Of a stretch of 64,000 nt of DNA, positions 16,483-24,816 are shown piece after piece; the first letter of the stretch is position 1, and every line of letters starts with the position of its first letter. Origin of the DNA: BP-464 sp045805505 (GTDB lineage Bacteria; Actinomycetota; Thermoleophilia; Solirubrobacterales; Solirubrobacteraceae); the NCBI GenBank assembly GCA_045805505.1, contig JBJMLA010000104.1:1-64000 (forward strand), read 5' to 3'. Below the pieces are notes generated by a model, which was given only the letters and a program-made list of their open reading frames with translations, did not search any database and was not told the origin of the DNA. The position numbers and the translations under genes were made by a program.

Positions 16483-17355
16483 ATGGTCGACGAGCCTGAC
16501 GCGCCACTCCGCCTTGTCGCAGAAGAGGCCCTGGGCGAAATCGACGAGATCGTCGGTGTTACGCCACTGGCCGACCTGTTTCACCGGGTCTGGTCCGTCG
16601 TTCCTCAGGACCAAGACATCATCGACACTTCGCCTGACGACACGGTCGGTGACGCTCTAGCGAGGATGGCGGAGCATGATTTCACCCAGTTGCCTGTTCG
16701 AGTGGGGTCTCAGGTACTCGGCGTCTTCTCGTTTCGCTCCTTCGCACGGCGCGCGCCAGAGCAAGTCGAGCGCATGCAGCGAACAGGCTTGCGCGACATG
16801 CCTGTTGAGGGGTTCGTCGACCGGCCCGTCTTCGTGTCGCCGTACGCAGAGCTGCCTGAGCTTTTCGACATCCTCGATAGTGAAGATGCTGTCTTCGTCG
16901 GCGACGAGCGAAGGCTTGACGGCGTCGTCACTACCGTCGACGTTCTCCGCTGGCTCCATGACCTAGCCGAGCCGTTCGTGCGTCTTGGTGAGATCGAGAA
17001 GTCGCTTCGCGAAATAGTCGTACGGAAGCTGACGTTGGACCAGATCCGGGAGTGCGCAGAGCGGACGCTCGCGCAGCACTACGAGGGACGAATGGAGAAG
17101 CTTCCTGTCCGCGTAGACGCAATGAGCTTCGACGAGCTAAGACTGTTGGTGATCGATGGTCGGAACTGGCCGCTTCTTGAACCGTCCCTGGGTCGCAACA
17201 TCGAGATGGCGAAAATGAAACTCGCTCCATTGCCGGCGTTGCGTAACGACGTATTTCATTTTCGCCGGGATCTCGAAACAGCCGACCTTACGGCCGTCAG
17301 GACAGCTCGCGAGTGGTTGTTAGGGCGCCTGCGAATTCTCGAGGAAGAGCGATGA
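16483..17355 (+). CDS. CBS-pair protein with C-terminal HEPN domain
   Basis: The 290-residue protein starts at ATG 16483. Two CBS motifs occupy about residues 44-95 (SPDDTVGDALARMAEHDFTQ, LPVRVG) and 106-165 (VFVSPYAELPELFDIL, DGVVTTVDVL). CBS pairs normally bind adenine nucleotides such as AMP, ATP or SAM. The C-terminal helical part resembles Swt1-like HEPN domains and carries LPALRNDVFHF, with Arg254 and His259 forming the RX4H RNase motif with its usual Asn. The reading is a nucleotide-sensing RNase or toxin. The downstream helicase-like gene begins in an ATGA overlap, so the pair is translationally coupled. I do not know a described defence system with exactly this pair. Confidence 0.8.
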   Translation: MVDEPDAPLRLVAEEALGEIDEIVGVTPLADLFHRVWSVVPQDQDIIDTSPDDTVGDALARMAEHDFTQLPVRVGSQVLGVFSFRSFARRAPEQVERMQRTGLRDMPVEGFVDRPVFVSPYAELPELFDILDSEDAVFVGDERRLDGVVTTVDVLRWLHDLAEPFVRLGEIEKSLREIVVRKLTLDQIRECAERTLAQHYEGRMEKLPVRVDAMSFDELRLLVIDGRNWPLLEPSLGRNIEMAKMKLAPLPALRNDVFHFRRDLETADLTAVRTAREWLLGRLRILEEER

Positions 17356-18692
17356 GCGATATCGACCCGTTCGTGGCTCGACTGCAACTTCGGCCGTTCC
17401 AGCAAGAGGCGGTCGACCGCTTTTTCGCGCGGACTGCCCCCGAGCGGCAGATCCTTCTGGCGCCAATCGGAGCGGGCAAGGGGACCACTGCAAGCGCGGT
17501 CGTCGCGGAGGCGATCAATCGGGGAGCAGAGGGGGTCGCGGTCCTTGCCGCCTCCAACGTCGTCGCACAAGGCATCGCGTGGCGCGCGGCAACAGCTGAG
17601 GTGACCCCCTTCGAACTGCACAGGGCACTGCCGCCGTCAATGTCCGCAAGCGTTGCAGCCAGATGGCCAGCCCGTGTGATCACGTTTGGGTCCTTGCGGC
17701 AGGCTGGGCGGGAACCAATCGCTTCAGCGCTACGAGCCCGCCCATGGGATGTGCTGATTGTCGATTTGAGCGCCGCACGAGAGGAAGATGCGGAGTCTCT
17801 CCGAGAGTTCTTGTCGAATGCGCAAGTCGGCCGCGTCTTGGCACTGAACGATGGCGAGGTAGTCACACCAATGTGGTCTTGGCTCGACGCAGCACCCCTT
17901 GCGTTTTCGAGTCCCGAGGCAGAGAGCCCGATCACCTCACCAGTGAAGTTCTCCGTAGTGCAATACGAGAGGACACCAGCAGACCTTGATCTTGCCGGCC
18001 GTGCCCACGACCTGACGAGGGAACTTCGTCGTCTTGGTCTGCGTATCCCAGCAAGGTTGTCAGCAGCAGTGAACTCCAGTCCGCTCGCGGCCCAGAGTCA
18101 AGCCTGGGCGGCGGCAGGGTCGCTACGCCATCTGCGGAATCGTCTAGCGCACGGCCTTCCTGGGGATTCCGAACCCAAAACCGCCCGTGCCATAGGACCT
18201 GAAGAACTCCCGGAGCTCGAGCGAGTTTACGAGGCGCTCGTGCAGCTCGGCGGCGACGTCGACCTGTTGGAAAGCGACGCGAAGTGGAGCGCATTCCTCT
18301 CGGATTTCCAGCGACGAGGCGCCCTAGGCGTGGTGCTGTTTTGCGACTTCGCCGAGACCGCTGCCTACGTCGCGAATCGCCTCAAGGAGGTCGGCATCGA
18401 ATCGCTCCAGCTCGCCGACAGCCCTCAGCTCGCGCGATCCCAAGTGGACTCCTCAATTGTGCTGGTTACTCGGGATGATCTTCTCTTGGGCATAGAGCTA
18501 CGGCATGCGCGCGTGGCCTACAACTACGACCTGCCTCGGTCTCAGCGCCGCGCACACATCCGATGGTCACGTCTCGATTGGTCGCGAACTGATCCAGCTG
18601 TTGAAATGGTCACTCTGCTTGATAGACGGAACGCGTCCCCTACAGAGAAAATGTCCTTTGCCCAGTTCCAGCATCTCGTTAGTGACGACTGA
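17352..18692 (+). CDS. Degenerate superfamily 2 helicase-like protein
   Basis: The 446-residue protein starts at ATG 17352 (ATGA overlap with the CBS-HEPN gene). The helicase layout is visible: a Q-motif-like LRPFQQEAVDRFF, a Walker A-like APIGAGKGTT (Gly40-Lys43), and in the C-terminal half VVLFCDFAETAAYVANRL and YNYDLPRSQRRAHIRWSRLD, which align with motifs IV to VI. Key residues have changed: motif II reads LIVDLS instead of DEAH, and the arginine-finger region is altered. A second RX4H (LRHLRNRLAHG, about residues 262-267) lies between the two lobes and could be an inserted HEPN-like helix pair. It is probably an ATP-binding partner rather than a true helicase. Confidence 0.7.
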   Translation: MSDIDPFVARLQLRPFQQEAVDRFFARTAPERQILLAPIGAGKGTTASAVVAEAINRGAEGVAVLAASNVVAQGIAWRAATAEVTPFELHRALPPSMSASVAARWPARVITFGSLRQAGREPIASALRARPWDVLIVDLSAAREEDAESLREFLSNAQVGRVLALNDGEVVTPMWSWLDAAPLAFSSPEAESPITSPVKFSVVQYERTPADLDLAGRAHDLTRELRRLGLRIPARLSAAVNSSPLAAQSQAWAAAGSLRHLRNRLAHGLPGDSEPKTARAIGPEELPELERVYEALVQLGGDVDLLESDAKWSAFLSDFQRRGALGVVLFCDFAETAAYVANRLKEVGIESLQLADSPQLARSQVDSSIVLVTRDDLLLGIELRHARVAYNYDLPRSQRRAHIRWSRLDWSRTDPAVEMVTLLDRRNASPTEKMSFAQFQHLVSDD

Positions 18693-18854
18693 TCCGCCAA
18701 GCCGGAACCCAGCTCGAACAGCATGCTGGCTGATCCATTCCTGGAATTTGACCGAGGAGCGCTGGTTGGGCGGCAGGATCGGGTCGCGCGCGGCAGCGTC
18801 CGGTCTCGAGACTTCGCCAGCTGACTGAACGGTCAACAACTGCGCCAGGATTCG

Positions 18855-19625
18855 TCACTCAGGAAGCGGCTCGAGCAGCTCGCGCTCAATCAGGATGCGG
18901 AAGTGCTTCGCGAGGCTCAAGGCGACCGTCCGGTCGCGTGACAACATGCCGGCCTCGATGTTCGTGTCAAACGCCTTCTCAGTCAGGTTCGCCGACGTTA
19001 CGAAGGCGACCTCGTCATCAGCAACGACCGCCTTTGCGTGCAGCACGGCAGTGTCGCCGGTGTCCTTGACCGCCCGCGGGTCATAGAACACCTCGGGCCG
19101 ACGTTGGCCTGGCCAGCCCGTCCACAGCTTTCCTGCAAAGGCGGCAACGAGTTCATCCGCCGGCGTCGAGTCGCCCCAGTCGCGCTTGATGTTGAGCAGG
19201 AGCGTGACCTGCAGCCCTGACACGACGTCCATACGCGCCGCGAGTTTTTCGAACGCCTTCGGCCCGTTCCAGTATGTGTACGAAGAGATCCACAGCGACT
19301 TCGAAGCGCCGCCCACAAGCTCATCGAAGACCTGACGTGTCTTACGTGCGTGCAGCCCTTGCACCTCCTCGCCAGACCACACGAGGTCGGGGCGATGAAC
19401 GCCGGCCGAAGCCTCCGCCGCAAGCTCGAGCGCGTACGCCACGGCCGCACCACCGATGCCTTTGGTCCACAACCGGGTGAGTTCCTCGCAGACTAGGGCC
19501 GCGTCGATCCCATCGCCTACTGCTGCGCGCACCGCGATCTCCGTGTAGGGCGCTTCGAGCATGCCGGTCTCTAGCGCACGGATGAGCCGCTGGCGTTGGT
19601 GAGACGGCAGGTCAAGCGCCGACAT
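18855..19625 (-). CDS. drmC: DISARM phospholipase D-like protein DrmC
   Basis: The 256-residue protein starts at ATG 19623-19625 and is the last gene of the DISARM operon, 2 bp after drmB. It contains one HKD catalytic motif (HAKAVVADDEVAFVTSANLT, around residue 200; His, Lys and the later Asn) preceded by a strand reading KSLWISSYTYW. This matches the single-HKD phospholipase D-like nucleases called DrmC. In described DISARM systems DrmC is dispensable in some assays, and its substrate is presumed to be nucleic acid. The next gene is convergent, with 162 bp between them and no obvious terminator. Confidence 0.92.
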   Translation of the reverse strand: MSALDLPSHQRQRLIRALETGMLEAPYTEIAVRAAVGDGIDAALVCEELTRLWTKGIGGAAVAYALELAAEASAGVHRPDLVWSGEEVQGLHARKTRQVFDELVGGASKSLWISSYTYWNGPKAFEKLAARMDVVSGLQVTLLLNIKRDWGDSTPADELVAAFAGKLWTGWPGQRRPEVFYDPRAVKDTGDTAVLHAKAVVADDEVAFVTSANLTEKAFDTNIEAGMLSRDRTVALSLAKHFRILIERELLEPLPE

Positions 19626-19627
19626 GC

Positions 19628-21418
19628 CTACTCGACTCGCGGGAAGAAGGCCGCATCCGGCACAGCCAGAGTCGGAACGACGAGCGCCCGGTCGAGATGG
19701 TCGTTCCGCATTTCACACGAGGTTTCTGCGATGAGCGAGCATCCATGGCACGCCGCGCCGTGAAGCCAGCGGCCTTCAAAGCCCTCGCCGGGTGAGTGCT
19801 GGGCGCAGACCGGATCGTTGGAGCACAACTCGCCGGCCCGGAGTGCTACGGCGAGGTGCGCTTCGATCTCGCGTGCCTGCTGGACGAGGCCGCCGAGTGT
19901 CCCCTCTGAGTCTGAGCTCGCGGTGTAGAGCATCAGTCCGTAGCGGTCGCCCATCGAGTCGACGTAGACCCGCTCGCGGATGGAGCTCGCTGGATAGCCG
20001 CATGTCATTGACAGCGACTGCAGAAGCAAGTGCGACAACGTGTGAAGCAGGACATAAGGACCGCCCGGGTAGGCACGATCGATCTTCCGTTGCGCCGCCC
20101 ACAGGGCATAACCGTGGCGAAGATCGTCGATCCTCTTCTTGACGCCGCTCATCGCGAGCCATGACTTGACTGCGCTGGCATCAAGCAACAGGAAGATGCC
20201 CTCGCCACGGTTCTCGACGGCAGGAAACCATTTCGGCTCATCCGCGAGCTCCGCACGCTGCACGTCACTGTCGTACTCGCCATCGATGTCAGGGGTGACG
20301 GCCTCGAAGCGGGTGAAACCCGTTAGTGCCAGTACTTCACGCAGGCGGTGCAACTGCACGACCGCACGGATCCCATCGCTCAATGGGGTCTTGCGCCAGT
20401 AGGCCTCGGGGAGCCGCCGAGCATGAAAGTGCGGGTCGATCGGCACGTCGTCGCCGAACCCTTCAGGCACAGCAAGAACCGCGTCTAACTCCACCTGCTT
20501 GACCGGCCGCTCGGCGGCTCCGCCGTCCTTCTGCGCCTGGATCGTCTTCCACACGTCGGCGTCGGAGTAGCCGGCGAGCCTGGCCGCCACCTTGGGCTTC
20601 TTCTTTACAAACGCCAGCTCTGACTCCTCGTCAACGATGTCGAGGAAATCCCAGAGTTCGCCGACGATCTTGGCGAGGCCGGTCTGGTGATCGGGCAGCG
20701 ATAGCGCGCTCATGACCTGCGGGAAATAGGCATTTGCCGCTGTTCGAATGAGGAGTCGGTACGGCTTGTCGCACTCCTCTTTGCTCGCATTGCCGATCCA
20801 CGGACGTCGGCCGCCGCACATTCCCAGCGCGAAATTCTCAACTTCAGCAGCCTGCTGTAGAGGCCGCTGTGCCTTGCACTCGCAGCGCGCGACCAGGTCG
20901 GCAAGGTCTCCGCCTGTGCCTTGCTCATCCAGCCAGAGCTGTTGCTTGCAGCCATCGCCTTTCTCATGGACAAAGCGCCGCCAGTTCACATCACTGATGT
21001 GACCTCGCGGACAAGCCCGAACAAATCGAGTCGGCACGACGTCACAGCCATCGAAACGAAACTTCTCGTCGAGCGCGTTCCGCAAAACGAGCCGTCTGGA
21101 TCGGCCGGTCCCGTTGGCGCCAGCCTTCTCTTGAACCAGGAACCACTCGGGGAAGCGCCAGACGGTGATGCCAAGCGGAGTTTCACCCGGCGCGCTTGCG
21201 TCGGGCGGGGGCGCATAGAGCTTTGGAGATACAAGGCCGGTCATCACGGCGAGCTTCTGCGTCAGCCGTTGGTCGACGATCTCCTCCAACTGGCCCACGT
21301 TCGGCCAGCCGTCGAGACCTCCGACGATGCCGGATTGATGGGGCAGGTCGATGAGCGCGCCCGGTCCCCACGTCGTGATGAGCTGGCTGCGGCGGACCGA
21401 TCCGTGCCCTCGGTTCAT
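19628..21418 (-). CDS. drmB: DISARM protein DrmB (DUF1998)
   Basis: I start at ATG 21418 (596 residues), which overlaps the drmA stop as ATGA; an in-frame ATG lies 18 bp upstream. Features include RFVRACPRGHISDVNW and several cysteine pairs (RCECK, then CGGRRPW). The C-terminal DUF1998 part (YVLLHTLSHLLLQS, MLYTASSDSEGTLGGL, then CSNDPVCAQH and HGAACHGCSL) has the cysteine spacing of a zinc site. DrmB partners DrmA in the core DISARM complex, where it helps block incoming DNA. All the typical parts are present and the frame is intact. Confidence 0.95.
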   Translation of the reverse strand: MNRGHGSVRRSQLITTWGPGALIDLPHQSGIVGGLDGWPNVGQLEEIVDQRLTQKLAVMTGLVSPKLYAPPPDASAPGETPLGITVWRFPEWFLVQEKAGANGTGRSRRLVLRNALDEKFRFDGCDVVPTRFVRACPRGHISDVNWRRFVHEKGDGCKQQLWLDEQGTGGDLADLVARCECKAQRPLQQAAEVENFALGMCGGRRPWIGNASKEECDKPYRLLIRTAANAYFPQVMSALSLPDHQTGLAKIVGELWDFLDIVDEESELAFVKKKPKVAARLAGYSDADVWKTIQAQKDGGAAERPVKQVELDAVLAVPEGFGDDVPIDPHFHARRLPEAYWRKTPLSDGIRAVVQLHRLREVLALTGFTRFEAVTPDIDGEYDSDVQRAELADEPKWFPAVENRGEGIFLLLDASAVKSWLAMSGVKKRIDDLRHGYALWAAQRKIDRAYPGGPYVLLHTLSHLLLQSLSMTCGYPASSIRERVYVDSMGDRYGLMLYTASSDSEGTLGGLVQQAREIEAHLAVALRAGELCSNDPVCAQHSPGEGFEGRWLHGAACHGCSLIAETSCEMRNDHLDRALVVPTLAVPDAAFFPRVE

Positions 21419-24400
21419 TCCTCGGCCTCCACCCATTTGCCGCTCATCTCATTGAGGAAGAGGTTGACCTGCGGCTCGACATCCCGCAGCGATCGGTTGA
21501 CGCGGAACTTCCGCTCCTCGACGGTCAACCCGTCCCCATCGAGCATCTCATGCAGTAGCGGCTTTGGACCTGAGAGCTCGTAACGCTGGTATTGCATTTC
21601 GACGCCGGCATCGGCGAGGCCTTCGTGAATCGATTCCCAGGAATCAAGCAGGTCGACGACTCTGGCCTCGACTCCCTGGATGCGCTCGGCTCGCTCCTCG
21701 TCGCTCATCCTCTGCGCCTGAAGGCGTTCGCGGAACACGGATCGCAGCAGTATTTCTAGTTCAACGCGGACGTCTTCAATTCGCTCGGCCCCACGCGGAC
21801 GTGTCAGCTCTGTCCTGGCATGCCGCGCGAGCGCGACGAGCGCGCCGGAGAAGCCGCGGTCGAGTGCCCGTGCGGAGAACGGCGTCACGCTGCCGACCTC
21901 GACCGACCGGTAGAAGGTCTCGTGAAAGTGGCGGAAACGCTCGTAATGCGAGCGGTCGCGGGGTTTGTGGACGTTGAGCAGCGTCACAACCAGTCCCGGT
22001 CCGTTTTTCTCGTCTCGGCCGACGCGGCTCGTCGCCTGGATGTACTCCGCCGCAGTCTTCGGCTGACCGAGAACACCCATCAGCCCAAGCCGCGGAATGT
22101 CCAGGCCGACGGAGATCATGTTCGTCGCGATTGCACAGTCAACCCGGTCGGGCTGGTGAAATCCTCGCCCGAGCCGGCGGCGTGCGTCTGCAACCTTGTC
22201 CGTCGAGACGCGTGACGTCAGCTCGACCACTTCGCTGAAGGTGGTCCGGTCTCGGAACAACCGGGTCGGCTCGTCGATGCGGCGGCGCTCGCCGTAACGC
22301 TTGAGGGTGTTGCGGACCTCCTCTTCAAGGATCCGCCGTCCTCCGCCCAACTCACGCAGCGAGTTGAAGTACCCAAGCACGGTCATGTACGGGTCAACGG
22401 GATTGTGGTGATTCTCGTGGCCTCCGGCGTCGCGGTAGAGCTTCTCCGAGGCTCCCATGAGCGCTAGCCACACTTTGCGCATTGCGACCTTCGGATTGCG
22501 GCCCTGGGCGGCGATTCCAAGGTATCGGCGCCCCGGCACCTCGCTCGCTCGGACGGTCTTCGCGAAGAACGAGTTGCAGCGATCTGGACCCGGTGGTGGG
22601 AACACGTGCGTGTCTGCCCGCCCGAACAGGGCCTGGATCTGTTCCCCAGCTCGCCGGACTGTTGCGGTCGACGCGACGATCTTCGGGCGCACGCCGTTGC
22701 GAACCGTCAATGCGTCGATCGCCGTCTCATACAGCCCGGCCATCGTGCCAAGGGGTCCGGAGATGAGATGGAGCTCATCCTGGATGACCAGGTCAGGGGG
22801 TGCGATTGGGGCCGGTAGCGCTGATCCCCACGCTCCCTGCTTCTCGCCGGCACCGGCGAACCCAAGCGTGCCGTAGCGGGTCGCGCCGCCGAGCAACGCG
22901 CCGGATTCCGCTACCCACGGCAACGTCGCGAACTTGTCGACGGTCGCAATCAGGAACGCCGGCAGCCGTCGATAAATGGAGTCGTCGACGGCAACGATGG
23001 GGAGTGCGCGATCGCCGATGAAATCACAGTCGAAATTCGCGCACACGATCCGCAACTCCGTCGGCTGATCATCGTTGGGGAGCAGCGTGAACGAGTCGGG
23101 CGTAAACCGCGACATGCACCACGGGCACTCCTCGATCGGGATGGGGATCGGCTTGCCCCGGGGATTGTTCTTGTACTGGCGAACCTTCGAGCGCGCGCTG
23201 TCCGATCGACCGTCGCCCTTGCGCCCCATGATGTTCGGAGTTCCGGCCTTGCCGACCCACAGGCCGATCTCAAATGGCCAGACTCCGTAGCGCCCCGGAT
23301 CCTTCTCACGCTCAAGCTCGAGCGCGCAGACCAGCCCCGCGGCGCGCGCAAGCTGGTCAAGCGTCAGCAGCCGGAGCGTGTAACGCATGACCACGCTCAC
23401 TCCACCGCCGGCGAGGCCGTCGGCACCGGAGTTCCGCAGCCGCCGCAGGACGATCGTGAACGCCGACAACCCGAGGTAGGCCTCGGTCTTCCCGCCACCG
23501 GTCGGGAAGAAGAGCAGATCCACCGTCTCCCGGTTGGGGTCCGTTGGATCGGCGATCCCGCTGAGATTCAGCAATATGAACGCGAGCTGAAACGCGTGCC
23601 AGGATGGATCGGCGATGTCGATCCTGCGAGTGATCGCAGCGGCAACGGCGCGGTTGGCGATGCGAAAGGCGTCGAGTGCATCCTCATCGGTTGCGAGCGA
23701 CTCGATGCCTCGCTCAATGCGCTTCGCAGCGAAGCCGGCGAGGAAGAGCATCTGGCCAGCGGTCTCGCCCCGCTTGCCAGACAGGCTGGATGCCGCGGTC
23801 TGCTGCGTGGCGATCCACTCGCGATAGTGCGCGACGAGCGGCGACAGCGCCGCTCTGACTGCGTCGCCGTCGCTGAGTGCGCCAAGGGCAGACATCGACA
23901 GCTCGACATCGGCGATCGGTGCGGTGATCGTCTTCTCGACCTCCGCCTTCGGGATCCAACGCGTCCGAAGCACCCGGCACACCCCATCGACGACATCCCA
24001 GTCGGCTGCAATGCCATGCCCGGTCGCGTACTCCGGCGTATCGGCGTAATGGAGGTCGCCAACCAGCTCATCCCACTCATCTGCCGTCGCCCCGCGAAGG
24101 TCGGGTCGCGGGACGAATGCGAGCTCGCAGCTCACCTCGATCTCCGGCTGGAACGCGTAGGCACGATCCGGCTGTTCTGCATCCGGCTTGCGCCTGTTCA
24201 TGAGGAACACCGACACCGACCGGGTGCCAGCCGGGATGCCCTGCTCGCCGCTTGTCGCGACCGGCCGCTCGAGGGTGTGGATCTGTAGCCCGTTACTGCT
24301 CGGCAGCGCCTGCTCGACAAGCACGCCCGGGCTGTCGCCGAGGCTGACGGTGACGCGCTCGTCGCGCGGGGTGCGGTGCCAGACGCGAATGGGATCGCCC

Positions 24401-24816
24401 GGGTCCTCGCCTTCGGGAGGGTCGGGCGTGTATTCGCCGGCCGCATAGTCCCCCCAGCGCACGCGAACAGTGAGCGCCTTCGCATCAGCCGCGACGAGTG
24501 TCGACAGACCAACGGACGACGGGAAGTACGCCTTCTTTGCGGCGACGCGTTCCTCAGTGGCCTCGTCACCAGAGCCGTCCGTGTCAGCCTCGAACTCGTC
24601 GTCAGCGTCGTCGTCGCCCGCCTGTGCTGACTCGGTATCGACGGGGATGAGAAAACCGGTGAGATACCAATTCGACGGGCGCACCCTCCGCGGCAACCGT
24701 TCCTGCTCGAGCTCGTGGCCCGGCCACGGGCCGACGAGGTCGAGCTCGAGCGCCTCGACAAGCCGGTCGCGAATTTCGACCGGGGTGAGCTGCGAGTCAG
24801 TCGGCGCGTCGGGCAT
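21415..24816 (-). CDS. drmA: DISARM helicase DrmA
   Basis: The 1,133-residue protein starts at ATG 24816, which shares a base with the drmMI stop (TGATG). Helicase motifs are in order: Walker A LLFFPTGGGKTEAYLGL (about residue 438), motif II VIQDELHLISG (about 678), motif III ASTATVRRAG, and C-terminal motifs VDCAIATNMISVGLDIPRLG and AAEYIQATSRVGRD. This is the MrfA/DrmA type with its distinctive DELH box. DrmA translocates on DNA and with DrmB forms the core of DISARM. Length and order are as expected for class 1 systems, and no lesion is visible. Confidence 0.95.
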   Translation of the reverse strand: MPDAPTDSQLTPVEIRDRLVEALELDLVGPWPGHELEQERLPRRVRPSNWYLTGFLIPVDTESAQAGDDDADDEFEADTDGSGDEATEERVAAKKAYFPSSVGLSTLVAADAKALTVRVRWGDYAAGEYTPDPPEGEDPGDPIRVWHRTPRDERVTVSLGDSPGVLVEQALPSSNGLQIHTLERPVATSGEQGIPAGTRSVSVFLMNRRKPDAEQPDRAYAFQPEIEVSCELAFVPRPDLRGATADEWDELVGDLHYADTPEYATGHGIAADWDVVDGVCRVLRTRWIPKAEVEKTITAPIADVELSMSALGALSDGDAVRAALSPLVAHYREWIATQQTAASSLSGKRGETAGQMLFLAGFAAKRIERGIESLATDEDALDAFRIANRAVAAAITRRIDIADPSWHAFQLAFILLNLSGIADPTDPNRETVDLLFFPTGGGKTEAYLGLSAFTIVLRRLRNSGADGLAGGGVSVVMRYTLRLLTLDQLARAAGLVCALELEREKDPGRYGVWPFEIGLWVGKAGTPNIMGRKGDGRSDSARSKVRQYKNNPRGKPIPIPIEECPWCMSRFTPDSFTLLPNDDQPTELRIVCANFDCDFIGDRALPIVAVDDSIYRRLPAFLIATVDKFATLPWVAESGALLGGATRYGTLGFAGAGEKQGAWGSALPAPIAPPDLVIQDELHLISGPLGTMAGLYETAIDALTVRNGVRPKIVASTATVRRAGEQIQALFGRADTHVFPPPGPDRCNSFFAKTVRASEVPGRRYLGIAAQGRNPKVAMRKVWLALMGASEKLYRDAGGHENHHNPVDPYMTVLGYFNSLRELGGGRRILEEEVRNTLKRYGERRRIDEPTRLFRDRTTFSEVVELTSRVSTDKVADARRRLGRGFHQPDRVDCAIATNMISVGLDIPRLGLMGVLGQPKTAAEYIQATSRVGRDEKNGPGLVVTLLNVHKPRDRSHYERFRHFHETFYRSVEVGSVTPFSARALDRGFSGALVALARHARTELTRPRGAERIEDVRVELEILLRSVFRERLQAQRMSDEERAERIQGVEARVVDLLDSWESIHEGLADAGVEMQYQRYELSGPKPLLHEMLDGDGLTVEERKFRVNRSLRDVEPQVNLFLNEMSGKWVEAEE

